Origin: Alnus glutinosa
Lineage: Eukaryota; Streptophyta; Magnoliopsida; Fagales; Betulaceae
Assembly: GCF_958979055.1 (NCBI RefSeq)
Contig: NC_084889.1
Location: 12,805,261-12,869,260 of the forward strand
Length of the DNA: 64,000 bases
Direction: 5' to 3'
Shown: one piece after another, positions 34,860 to 45,456 of the stretch
How positions within the stretch are numbered: position 1 is the first letter of the stretch
How the letters are laid out: each line of letters opens with the position of its first letter
Translations under genes and position numbers: made by a program
Notes under the pieces: model-generated
Databases searched by the model: none
Told to the model about the DNA's origin: nothing
The model's input: only the letters and a program-made list of their open reading frames with translations

Positions 34860-35386
34860 CAAATTTCATGAATAGGTCTGATGTTTTCTTCTTTCCCCCT
34901 TGGTAATTCTTTGTATTCATAATGGTGTTTACACTCCAGAAGATCTTGAACTAATTTTTTTGTTATTGAGAATTCTCTCACTAAGAGACTTCCAAGTAAA
35001 AGAAGGGCTTTCTTCTTACTCAACGATTTACCAGACAACAGCAATCTAATGAGACTTAAAAGAGTCTTTAAATGTGTTTCTGAGACAAATGAAAGATCTT
35101 GCCATTGTATCTGAAGTGATACCGTTGGGAATGGTTTGACCGTTGAATTATGAATTTTGATGAGAACTTTCCTGGTATCTTATGTAGCTTTCATTTGAGG
35201 CCTTGACACAGTTTATCTTGATACATTTTGAGTTTTTATGCTGCCTATTAGCTATAAATGGAGAGTTTCAGGACATGATGTAATGTTCTTCTTCGTTCAT
35301 GGTTTATCCTTAAAACTTCTTTTCCATGATTATATTCCCCACCACCCCCCCCCCCCCCCAAAAAAAAAAAATAATAATAATAATAG
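34860..35386. other. 3' flank of the coiled-coil gene
   Basis: Probable 3' UTR and spacer with no coding support. A C-run joined to an A-run and an (AAT)n microsatellite occur at 35345-35385. Confidence 0.45.
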
Positions 35387-35572
35387 GAGTAATGATTGAA
35401 CACCACCTAAAGATACAACTTTTCACCACCTTCCCTATGTGGCAAAGTAGTCTCCCACTACTTTTTGAGTTCTTTTTTTATTTTTTTAAAATAAATTAAG
35501 GTAGGGGACCACTTTGCCATATAGGCAAGGTGGTGAAAAGTTGTATCTTTAGGTGGTGTTCAATCATTACTC
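35387..35572. mobile_element. MITE with GAGTAATGATTG termini
   Basis: Left GAGTAATGATTGAACACCAC and right GTGGTGTTCAATCATTACTC are perfect inverses, and pairing continues through CTAAAGATACAACTTTTCACCACCTT. It is inserted in an AAT-repeat tract, so the target duplication is ambiguous. It shares GAGTAATGAT ends with 43411-43592. Confidence 0.85.
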
Positions 35573-35720
35573 TAATAATAATAATAATAACAAAAACAAA
35601 AATATATGAAGAAATCCGTTATCCTTTTTCTCCTAAATCTTCAAACCATCCAATCTTTTTCAAGATTGGCCGCATGCAGCTCTCTTCTTTCTCCTTATTT
35701 GCACTTATTCCATCATGCTT

Positions 35721-36596
35721 CTTAGCATCTCCAGCAGAAGTGTTATTTTAACCAAAATAGTTAAATTTGATTATTTTTTCCCTTTTTCTTCTTCCAACAA
35801 AGTAGTTACTCTAACTTTTTTTTTTTTTATAACTTCATGAATAGTGAATAGGCACCACTGCCCATTCACTGTTCATCAGTTATTTAATTTTTTTTTATTA
35901 TATTTTCTCTCACCCTCTCCCCCACTTCAACACCAACGGTAGCCTCTCGTTCGCATCAACAGCCATTTGCTCAATTGGAAGCTCCACTATCACTGGAAAT
36001 AGGAAATCACCACAATCATGTCCACTGCCAACACACGTACAATCACAACTGGATCCTTCACCAATACATAGTGACCGAATAGCTCAAAGAACCAACAAAA
36101 CAAAATACGCAAAATAGATTAACAATAATCCACAATAAAAACACAAGAAATTTTCAATTATCGGAAATTGTGTCTTTGGTCACCGGAAAGTCGTGTCTCA
36201 GGCTCCATCAGAGTTGACCAACCGGTGATCGGCTTGACCCACTGAACCCAGCTCTCCCTCGGCCTCACGATCTCATTTTCTCCTTGTTCGGCCGAGAAGG
36301 AAAATAGAAGCAGGGGAATAATCAGAAAAGAAAAAGAGAGAAGAGATCCAAAAATGGAAGATGCTTCTAGAACAGGCGAAGAAGAGGGGAGCGAGGAGAA
36401 GATGAGGCGAGGAGGATTGACCGAAGAGAAAAAGAGAGAGAGAGAAGAGGGAGAGAAAGAAAATAAGACAAAAAAAAAAAATGAAGTGTGAAATAGAAAT
36501 TATTGTTAGAGTGGTTTTAAGAAAATTGGTAATTAAAGTAGAAATTTGTACCTTTTGAGTAACTACTTTAACTCCAACTACTGTAAATGCTCTTAA
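35721..36596. mobile_element. Candidate non-autonomous TIR element (~875 bp)
   Basis: The left end CTTAGCATCTCCAGCAG and the inverse of the right end (TTAAGAGCATTTACAGTAG) are similar, a layout seen in plant hAT-like MITEs. The interior includes a GA-rich stretch (36290-36480) that reads like a decayed gene leader. Related ends may occur near 53305 (AGCATCCCCAGCA). Confidence 0.45.
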
Positions 36597-37748
36597 ATGT
36601 TATGAATGCTGGAACTAATTTTTAACATATTTTCCCAAATTCTAGAAAAGGTTATTCACCCTTTACAATAACAATGCCGCATTATATCATAATTAATTTA
36701 TGACAAACGGTTTAATTGATAAAATGTTGAAAATTACGTACCAACATTGATGCTTTTGTTATCTGCCACAAATTGCTATGTTGATGCCAATGAAGCACTC
36801 TTTTTGTCCCAAATGGCTCTTTTACGGGCATTGCTGACGGTGGCTAGTAAACGGAATATGATTTCTCCCCGTTTCAAATGAATTAAATAGTATTAATTTT
36901 TTAACAGTAATGGTATGAACATGCCATGTTTCATTTAAAATAATAGTATCAGTTTTTTTTTTTTTTTTGTTTTTTTAATTTTGTTTTCTCAATTTTGAGA
37001 AGTAAGTCACTTTTTGCTTCCCTATTTAAATGCACTCACTAATAGTTTCTATTATCATATCCCTATACCATTTAAATATTTTGTAATTAAATGATAAGAA
37101 AAAAAAAGAGGAAAATAAATCATTTAAAAATTGTTTCAAATAAATACTTGAAGAATCTTTTCATATTAAAATAATGTTAAGGGAACAGTTTTGCTTTCTT
37201 AGGTGTAGGGTACAACTTTGGTTCCTTTGGTGTTTCCTCAGTTTAAGGAACAAAAACATAATTTGATTCAAGTAATTTTTGAAGAGTTTTTCCTATATCT
37301 AAAAAAGAAAATGAGATTTAACAAAGCTGCTATTAGTGCTTTTTAATGACAAGCAATGGTTGAGGAGGTAAATTCAATGAGGCAAGACGCAACTATTATC
37401 AAACGAGAAATACTAGAGTTTTTAAAATTTGGTTTCCAAATAATATGTCACAATGTCACGAGAGTGTGACATATTTCCAAAATAATTAATCATATGATAC
37501 AAATTTTTTCAAATTTTGGAAAGCGTAACATTTCTCTTACCAAACACCGTTCTTGGAGATTACGACGTCGTTATTGGTTAAGGTAGGCTAGGTAGCGTTA
37601 TGCGGATCTTAATCACTAGGCTGACCCGATAAGCTTGCCCGTCAGTCTCCTGGCTCCCACTTCTCTTATCCGAAATACACTCTCTCCGCGAAGACTCGAA
37701 GCTACACTCTCTCAGTCCCTCTTTCAAGAACGCAGAGCGCAAACGTTA
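36597..37748. other. Intergenic and upstream region of the RRM gene
   Basis: AT-rich, with another decayed repeat (about 36880-37350) ending in CTATTAGTGCTTTTTAA, which resembles the MITE end in gene A intron 3. The last 150 bp before 37749 is GC-richer and is the likely leader. Confidence 0.45.
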
Positions 37749-39790
37749 ATGGCTCTTCTTCGTTTTCTACACCCTCCATCGACGACTTTCTTCAGCACTG
37801 AACAACAACTCTCGCGCATGCCTACTCCTTTATCCATTAACAGCCGCTACAGTCTCTCTTTTTCTTGGTCTCTCCCCTCGCTCTCTCCTGTCTCTCACGC
37901 CCATGCTCGTACCCTTTCCGTTAAGGCCAAAAGAGTCAGCAACTTCGTTTTGCACTTCTCTTCTACCGCGCAAGAACAAGCTCTTGACTCTTCTTCAGCC
38001 AATGTTTCCGCCGAAAGCCAAGAATTGGAACCGGAGGCCGAAGGGCTCTTACGGTCCAGATTGATTGCCCAGAACGTGCCTTGGACTTGTACCGCTGAAG
38101 ACATTCGCGCTCTCTTTGAGGAGCACGGGACGGTCCTAGACGTTGAGGTTTTTTCTTTATTTTGAGCGATTTATTATCTGTTCTCTAAGATGGGTTATGG
38201 TTTTTGTGTGTTTATCTGATCTGGGTTTGTGGTATTTTGATGGTGGTTCAGCTTTCTATGCATGACAAGAACAGAAATAGGGGTTTGGCGTTTGTCACTA
38301 TGGGTTCGCCTGAAGAGGCTCTTACGGCTCTCAATAAGCTCGAATCGTATGTAAGCATATTGGGTTTTATTATTTTTCTTGTATAAGCCTTTTTCGTTTA
38401 GTTGGGTTGCTGAGTAAGCAGAATATAGAAAACTCTTTAATTGTTATATTAGTTTCGGATTTCATCATGTGGTACACCTGAGAAAACTCTACTTTTTTTC
38501 TTTTCTTTTTCTTTTTTAATAATAATAAAAAAAAAACTAATCGAATTATCATTAAAGACGTACGGCGTCCAGGTACCAGGACATATAGAAGAGAAAACAT
38601 ATATATAACCATTGAGCTCATTCGTGGCTATTTGTGTTTGTTTTTCTGTTAAGTTCATTTGTGCTGGTGTTTCCTGTAATGAATTTTCTAGTTTCTAGGA
38701 TATAGATGGAAATGGATATGAAATTGGAATGGATAATGATGATTGAATGTGAAAGATGGATGATGAATAAGGAAGGGAAATTCGAGAAGCCCAAGAATTC
38801 CAATGGCTGATTTGAGAATAATCCTTTTGATACCTAATACAACCCTCCCCTGCATCTTATATAGACTCAACTAACTATTCAATTATAAACCCAAGGCCAA
38901 TGGGCCCTAACCTAATATCCCTTACATTTCCTTCAGGAAAAAGAAAGCATTTCTGCAGTTTTGTTGTTAAGCTCATTCGGATTCAAAGCTTTAGTTTTTT
39001 TTTTTCCCCTGCCATTTTCTGCGCAACTATGTAAGGATCAGTTTTTGTCTCTTCTTGCCATCTTGTTGAGTTACTGATTTTTATTTTCTATGTATGCTAT
39101 CTAGGAGTTTGAGGGTCGCACTTTGAAGCTCGATTATGCCAGGGCACGAAAGAAGAAGCCCTCCCCTTCCCCTACTGTGCAACCAAAGCAACTAACATTC
39201 AACTTGTTTGTATCAAATTTGTCGTATGAAGCAAGGTCTAAAGATCTCAGAGAATTATTTAGTTCAGGGAGCGGTAGTGTTGTTTCTGCGCAAGTTATAT
39301 TTAATGACAATCCAAGAAAGTCCACTGGATATGGATTTGTTGCCTTCAAATTCAAGAAAGATGCAGACGAAGCTCTTTCTGCTTTCCAAGGGAAGGTAAT
39401 TTGGGCTGTGCTGAATCATTTGCAGTTATGAGTTTTGAATATAGTTGTGGGCATGTTTATAATGCTTGATTGCATTCTGTTTGAATTTTCTAAGACTTCC
39501 TAGTGAAGAGCTTCTTAGAAGAGGTTGTCCTGCAGACATTTATGAGTTATGAATATGGTTGTGAGCATGTTTATATTGCTTGACTGCGTTCTGTTTGAAC
39601 TTTCTAAGACTTCCTAGTGAAGAGCTTCTGAGAAGGAGTTGTCCTGCAGGAATTTATGGGAAGACCAATTCGAGTGGCACGCAGTAGACAATTTGTTAAA
39701 CTACCAAAAGAGGAGAGTGCACAGTCTGGAGATACATCATCTGATTTGAACTCTAGTGCAGAGCAAGCAGATAATGCTGATCAGAATTGA
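37749..39790 (+). CDS. Chloroplast RNA-binding protein with two RRM domains
   Basis: Four exons: 37749-38147, 38252-38350, 39105-39395, 39650-39790, giving 309 aa. Residues 1 to about 75 are Ser/Arg-rich with few acids, a likely chloroplast transit peptide, followed by an acidic linker. RRM1: RNP2-like LIAQNVP (~105) and RNP1 RGLAFVTM (~143-150). RRM2: RNP2 LFVSNL (~200-205) and RNP1 STGYGFVAF (~239-247). The tail is Ser/Asp-rich. Layout and motifs (NRG-AFVTM, YGFV) resemble the Arabidopsis At2g35410-type cpRNPs, recalled from memory. cpRNPs bind plastid transcripts and aid processing, editing or stability. The ATG is preferred over an upstream in-frame TTG at 37635. The last intron carries a tandem duplication with a decoy acceptor. 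Confidence 0.9.
39426..39649. repeat. 114-bp tandem duplication across the exon-4 splice acceptor
   Basis: 39426-39535 and 39540-39649 are tandem copies with a period of 114 bp. Each ends GTTGTCCTGCAG; only the second is followed by the in-frame GAATTTATGGG exon. The first copy's acceptor (AG at 39534-39535) is followed by ACATTTATGAG, a clear relative of the exon start. Confidence 0.85.
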
Positions 39791-40640
39791 AAGTGAATTT
39801 TTCAAGAGAGTGAAATCGCATATTTTTTTCCAAAGTAGGTAAAGCTTCTTAACTTTAATTCTGCAGATCAGAAGCTATTATAATGATCGATGCGGTATAC
39901 CTGTTTCAATCATTTGATTAGCTTTGTTATTTATTACTTTGTTAATTGCATGCAAGGCTTTTGAGTAAGATAGAGCATTCCTATGTAACGGGTAGACCCT
40001 GAACCTAAAGTAAAGTTGAAATTGTAAAAATAAGTCCGAATAGGGATAATGATTAATAATGAGTCTCAACTCAGCTTGGAACCGTCTTTACGTTATTAGT
40101 TTTTTTTTTGAAAAAAAAAATAAAAAAATAAAAAAAATCCTCAAAATAATCAGGGATGTTTGTCTGCAATTAGAAGCTGTAACCTGGACGTTATATTTCG
40201 GTATTTGGGGTCTAGTACTTAAAATTTTTATTCTAGTCAGCGCTATCTTGGGTCATATCCTCTGCTTAGTGTAGGCCATCAAATTTTGTTTAACTACCTT
40301 TGAAACTTATTTTTTTTTGTCTCTTGTAGTGTTTTTGGTCCCTCCACTTGACTCGAATCTCTCCTCCTTTACTGGGATTTGGTCTTCAATACACTTAATA
40401 AAACCAGTTTAGCAGCACCTTCTCTCATCTTGTCCACTACCATTTTATTTTAAGGTTTTAAAACATTATTTCATAGTTATTATTTTGAATCTGTCCATGA
40501 TTTAGATTTATAGATTAAAACTATGTCAATAAGAAGGCCGTCATGTCGAAAATGATGTGAAACCCACTTAGAAATACTTGCAAATGCAGGGACAATCTAA
40601 AATCTTGTTCTTGAAAATAACTTTAGATGGTCAGTTAAAA
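39791..40640. other. Intergenic, no gene seen
   Basis: Probable 3' UTR of the RRM gene followed by AT-rich spacer without recognisable repeats. Confidence 0.45.
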
Positions 40641-40955
40641 ATATTGAAATAAGATGGGTTTTGTGAGTTGGTTTTTACGTGGAGGCTAAAGCTTTTGAGC
40701 TTTCGGTTCCTGAAGGAGGTTTTGTCCTCTGCTTGGTGGAAAGGAGGCATGGGTGTTTCCGAGTCCCCCTTCAGAAAAAGGTTGTTTGTTGTTAGCTCCT
40801 TCTACAGTGTCCTTGCCTGTATTGATGACACTCATTTCTCTTGGAAGAGTATTTGGTGGACTAAGGTTCCTTTGAGAGAGCTCTTTTTTGTTTGGTCAGC
40901 GGCTCTAGAGAAAATCCTTACTGTGGACAACGAAGTGGCATATCATTATGGTTGA
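40640..40955 (+). pseudogene. LINE remnant (zf-RVT region)
   Basis: The frame ends SVLACIDDTHFSWKSIWWTKVPLRELFFVWSAALEKILTVDN. FxWKSIW..K.P.R..FF.W.AAL.KILT.DN is the zf-RVT region found at the C-terminus of plant LINE reverse transcriptase polyproteins. Upstream RT is absent. The frame ends next to a copia remnant at about 40955. Confidence 0.7.
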
Positions 40956-41910
40956 TGGATGTTGTATGCACAAGAGAAGTGTGGAGTCTGTGGACTATTT
41001 TCTCCTCTATCTAATGATTCTTGGATCATTGACTTAGGGGCCTCCGATCATATGACTAGTATATCTTCAATGTTTTTTTCTTATAATATTTGTTTCAGCT
41101 TTAGAATAGCTGATAATTCTCTCAATGTCTAGTAAAGGGTCCATTTATGTCACACCTATGTCATTGTTGTATGTCCTTCGTATACCAGATTTTGGAGTTA
41201 ATTTATTGTCTACTGCTCGTATTACTCATGAGTTAAATTGTAGAGTCTTCTTCTATTCTGATTATTGTTTTTTCCAGGACCTAGTCACAAGGAGGATAAT
41301 TGGTAATGGTAGCCATGGCCGGTGGGATATGTGAGTTATTATGATTGAAGATTGTATGAAAGAACTAGGATATGATTATAAAGAGCTTATGAGATTATAT
41401 TGTGACAAAAGGCTGCGATTAATATTGCTCATAATCTAGTTCAACATAATCGAATGAAACACAATGAAATTCATAGACATTTTATGAAGGAAAATTTGTG
41501 TACAGGGTTTATTTGTACACCTTATGTGAATACAATGGAGCAACTTGCGGAGGGTTTATTTGTACATCTTATATTCTTATGCAAACACAATGGAGCAACT
41601 TGCGGATGTTTTGATAATGGGAGTGTCCACTAGTGTTCTTCAGTCAGCCTTATACAAGCTGGGTGTTTGAGACATCTTCGCCTCAACTTGAGGGTAGTAT
41701 TGAAGATATGCGGTTGATTTTATTTTATTCCCAGATTCCCCAAATTTTATTTTCATATAATTCTCCTTAATTGTATTTCCATGTTAGAATGTATTGCTCT
41801 TCTATATAATTGCATGAAACTGTATCAGTGAATTATCAAGGAAGATAATACCATATTCTCTACATATTTTCTCTTTTTTCTCCAAATTTTCCTTCTTCTC
41901 TTTCACTTCC
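40956..41910 (+). mobile_element. Internally deleted copia remnant
   Basis: The first part encodes WIIDLGASDHMTS (about 41021-41060), the copia protease active-site region with the catalytic DSGA changed to DLGA. Next comes an SLLYVLRIPDFGVNLLSTARIT segment (41150-41230). From about 41400 the sequence jumps to the RNase H C-terminus (HNEIHRHFMKE, EQLAD, SALYKLGV). CAACTTGAGGG at 41682-41692 is the purine tract, followed by an LTR-like TATTGAAGATATGCGG. Integrase and RT are missing, so a large internal deletion joined the ends. Confidence 0.75.
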
Positions 41911-41916
41911 ATTGTG

Positions 41917-42253
41917 GGATTTAGTATTCTTGAGTACCTTTAAAATCCTCTCACTCAATGTGGGACTACCTTTCTAGGGTGTCACATTCTCCTCTACTCA
42001 AACTCCTGTCGTCCTCGTCAATGCCGCATCTTGTTATTAGATTGCTCTAATACCATTTGTGACAACCTGAGTAAAGTACTAGTCACATCTACACTATCAT
42101 TCCAAAAAGATTAGTCAAGTTACAATTAAAGTTCGTTAGAATCACTTATAAAATTCAATCTCACCTAATAAAGAACCGATGTGAAACTTAATACTTATGA
42201 ACACCTTTATAATCTACCACTTAATATGAGACTAACTTTCCAAGGTGTTCTAA
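41917..42253 (-). mobile_element. TRIM-like small LTR element, minus strand
   Basis: The right LTR (42058-about 42253, starting TGTGACAACC) matches a partial left copy (41917-41986; ..CTCACTCAATGTGGGACTACCTTTC.., ending GGGTGTCACA). Between them 42041-42055 reads ATTGCTCTAATACCA, the complement of a Met-tRNA-type primer site, and a pyrimidine tract TTCTCCTCTACTC (41987-41999) is the purine-tract complement. The interior is only about 70 bp. The left LTR lost its outer part against the copia remnant. Confidence 0.65.
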
Positions 42254-42344
42254 ATCTAATTTACTCATATAAATACTAGTGTAGGAGTGAAAAGTGGTTG
42301 AATTTTTGGTGGAATACATTAATCTTGACATGGTATCAAATTGT

Positions 42345-42346
42345 AG

Positions 42347-42406
<60 letters not shown>
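42345..42406. repeat. (TA)n microsatellite
   Basis: About 30 uninterrupted AT units. Confidence 0.97.
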
Positions 42407-42412
<6 letters not shown>

Positions 42413-43410
42413 AAGAAAAAGAAAAAAAATGTATATTTTTGTTTTTCCATTTTCTTCATGCCGCTACCATTGAACACATCGGTATGGGGATTAGTGGCCG
42501 TGAGTGATGGACAAAAAAGAAATTATGTCTGGCATTTATGGTTGTATAATGTAGTTTTCTTGTAGTTGTGGCATTGTGTGCAGAGTTTTTGTTTTTTTTT
42601 CATCGTTTTTGTAGTATGTAGTGTCTGGTGTTCGGCCACATCTTTAGGAGTGGCCACCAAACCTTGGTGGTGGTTATGATGATCGGTGGTTGTGAGTGTG
42701 TTGCCGTTGACTATGGTTTGATCGCCAGCAGTGTGTTGTGTTGTTCGGTTTTGGTTAACAATAGTGTGAAAGGTGGCAAGCCGATCTTTGATGGTTTCCT
42801 ACAGTGAGACAAATCTACGGTAGTTGCGGTGGTGGCCAGGAGTTGGCTATGGTTATTGTCATTGTAGTGGTTGTCTGTTGACACTGTTGTAGTTGTTGGT
42901 GGTGTCTGTTCGTGTTCTTGTGGTGATTGTCTGCGTCGTCTGGTTGCCAATGATGGAACTTTGGGTCTTTGGCATGTTTCAAAGAAAAAAAAGAAAAAAA
43001 AAAGGGTGTTTGGTTGCAGGCCTTGTTATCCCTATCGAAGATAAGGATAACCTTAGTTTGGGTTGATTCCTTATCCAGAATACCTCATCCCAATTTTATC
43101 TTTGGGCCTAGTCAAGTCTGGCCCAAGTTCAAAGCCTTGGTATTTTCCGTTGAGTTGTTGACCAGTATTGTGAGTTATCCAGCGTGTTTCAACCAGATTT
43201 GTTGGTTTCTGGCGTTGTTTTGGCCGGTTACCAATGCTGTTTTGACCCGTGCCGGCTGAATTTGTCCCTTTTCAACCATTTTTAGTTGTGTTTCGTCCAA
43301 TACAGGTATATTTTAGCCGGTTCAGACGTTTTTCAGCTAGTTTTGTTGTGTTTTCGGCCGGCTCAGCTTGGTTATCGGTCATTTTTACTCATTCAAATAA
43401 TGCTCGCCAT
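42407..43410. other. G/T-rich non-coding stretch
   Basis: Many TGGTGG and GTTGTGG repeats on one strand, then GGTT/GCCGG words (43200-43380). It resembles decayed LTR sequence, but no paired repeat, primer site or domain is visible. Confidence 0.4.
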
Positions 43411-43592
43411 GAGTAATGATAGGCAGGAGCATTTTGCCCGGCTCCTGCCCACCCCTTTTTATTAAAAGGATATTTTTTTAATCAAAACTAATTTTTAATA
43501 TCACATCAAAAATTGCTTTTATTAAAAAAATTAATTTTTTATTAAAAAAGTCGGGTAGGAGCCGGACAAAATGCTCCTACCTATCATTACTC
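43411..43592. mobile_element. MITE with GAGTAATGATAGG termini
   Basis: The left GAGTAATGATAGGCAGGAGC and the inverse of the right end (GAGTAATGATAGGTAGGAGC) pair over about 40 bp, followed by GCCCGGCTCCTGCCC/GGGTAGGAGCCGGAC. It is 182 bp with an AT-rich centre. Confidence 0.85.
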
Positions 43593-44664
43593 CTGCTGGC
43601 CATTAACATATGATGACAGCTTAGCTTGTTGAATGTTCTGCTGTCAAATTCAGATTGTTAGCCCATTGCCAGGCAGTAGCTACCTCTAAAATCTGGTGGC
43701 AATATTTTCCGCTTTTGCTTTTCTCATTTTCCTCCTTTAGAATATTTCACTTCTGGTATATGATTTTTGTTTAGTTCATAGCAGGTAAGATAAAAGAGAA
43801 GATGAACAGAAGTTCTGACAACTTAATAGATTCAATGAATTGGTTAACTTTGCAAACCTAAACAAAAAGAAAAGGTGGGAAAAGGAGGGGGGATTCCATA
43901 ATCTCTCCTTTGCAGGGATATCCTCATATCCTTTTCTTCTTAACTAAGGTTCTTGCATCAGTATGCTGAGACCAGGATTACAGGCAAGTTAGTGTACCAG
44001 GGGTTTGCATATCTATGATGCTCTTATACATATTTTACATATCTTCTGTTTTTCACATTCGATTTTCTAGTTCTCTTATTGTATTGCTGTGTGTTCATGG
44101 TTTCATTACCCTAGTTCTTATGTCGGTTATGAAAATTTTTCTTTAATTGATATAAATCAACGACATTGGGACTGAAAATTCTATGAATTTGAATCTGATA
44201 TGATCAGCCAAAAGAAGAAACTTTGAATCTATCATATCCTTCTGATGCAGTTAATAGAAGCCGTCCTCTGAAAACAGAATTTACTCTACATAGAAGCATT
44301 CTAAAGCTTTAGATATCTGCTCTCTGTAGTCAAAAGATAACCTAATCCTTCCCAATAATTTTCCTTCAGTAGTAAGACACTTCGATCAGGAACCTAGTTG
44401 TTTATGAAACTCCTATCTCCTATGATATTTTGTTAAACTTCATAGTCTTAGGTCAAAATCCATCATGTTATTTGACGTACTTCTCATATGTTAAATGACA
44501 CAACACTTTTAAGGACTAGGTTTGAGGAATTTAAAAAAGAACAGAGAATTGTTACGAAACTATAAACGGGATTTTCTGTAACTGACCCTAGATAGCTTTT
44601 TTGGTTTTTTTTTTTTTTAAGAAATATATATATATAAATTATGGGATTATAAAATTTATAGTAG
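43593..44664. other. Intergenic, no gene seen
   Basis: AT-rich with short poly-T runs; no repeat family recognised. Confidence 0.4.
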
Positions 44665-45312
44665 ATTACATTTCACCTCCTTAAACTATCATCTTATTTG
44701 CACTTACACCTCCAAATAACAGCTCACTGCAGCTCAAAACTACAAACTATCAAAACGCTTCAAATCACCCACCTGTTTAGATTTGGCCGTTAGTTTTGGA
44801 TAGAAAATGTTGCATGACTATCATGTGCATCAAAACTATTTAATTATTTATGCTTCCCAAATAAACTCCATCTTAAAAGTATCAATTATGAAATTACAAT
44901 GCCAAGAAGTGCTTCAAAAAGAAAATTAGAGGAATAAGGTGTGGGGTCACCCTCTATCATTGGTTATGACCACCTTTTGCCACAACAGATGGGCAGTTAC
45001 CCCCTCCAACAAAGAGGATGGCCACTGGCCCCATGGCCATTTCCTATCTATCAAACTATCACTCCCTGCATTAGATTAAGGTTTTTTTTTTTTTTTTCCT
45101 CCCCTAAAAGGATGCATTTTTACACTGACGGTAAATTAGTCCCTTCAAGATAATTGAGACGCACGTGTGGTTTTTTCCATCCAAAACAACGGGTAAATTT
45201 GAATAAGGGGGAAACTCGAAATAGTTTGAAAGTTTAGAGGTTCAAATTGCAAGGGTTGGTAGTTTGTTAGTGTAAGCGCAAAATCAGGGTGATAATTTGG
45301 AAGTGTTCCTAT
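44665..45312. mobile_element. Candidate MULE-like non-autonomous element
   Basis: The left CACCTCCTTAAACTATCATC..TTTGCACTTACACC..CAAACTATC and the inverse of the right end (CACTTCCAAATTATCACCCTGATTTTGCGCTTACAC..CAAACTACC) share word order and sense over more than 70 bp. No transposase frame is seen. The family assignment is inferred. Confidence 0.4.
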
Positions 45313-45340
45313 AATGTATTATTATTTGGAAAATGCTATT

Positions 45341-45456
45341 TACACTATACCCACACAACAATGATACAACAGCCTCTCACATGAGATGGGCTCTACACAC
45401 TGTGGGGCCCACCCATGTGAGGAGTTGTTGTACCATTGTTGTGTGGGTGTAGTACA
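45341..45456. mobile_element. Foldback MITE
   Basis: TACACTATACCCACACAACAATGATACAACA pairs with TGTTGTACCATTGTTGTGTGGGTGTAGTAC through a GGGC..GCCC centre. Confidence 0.8.

Noticed and set aside
37635..37748. N-terminal extension of the RRM protein
   Set aside because: The upstream in-frame codon is TTG, not ATG. The first ATG at 37749 gives a normal transit peptide.
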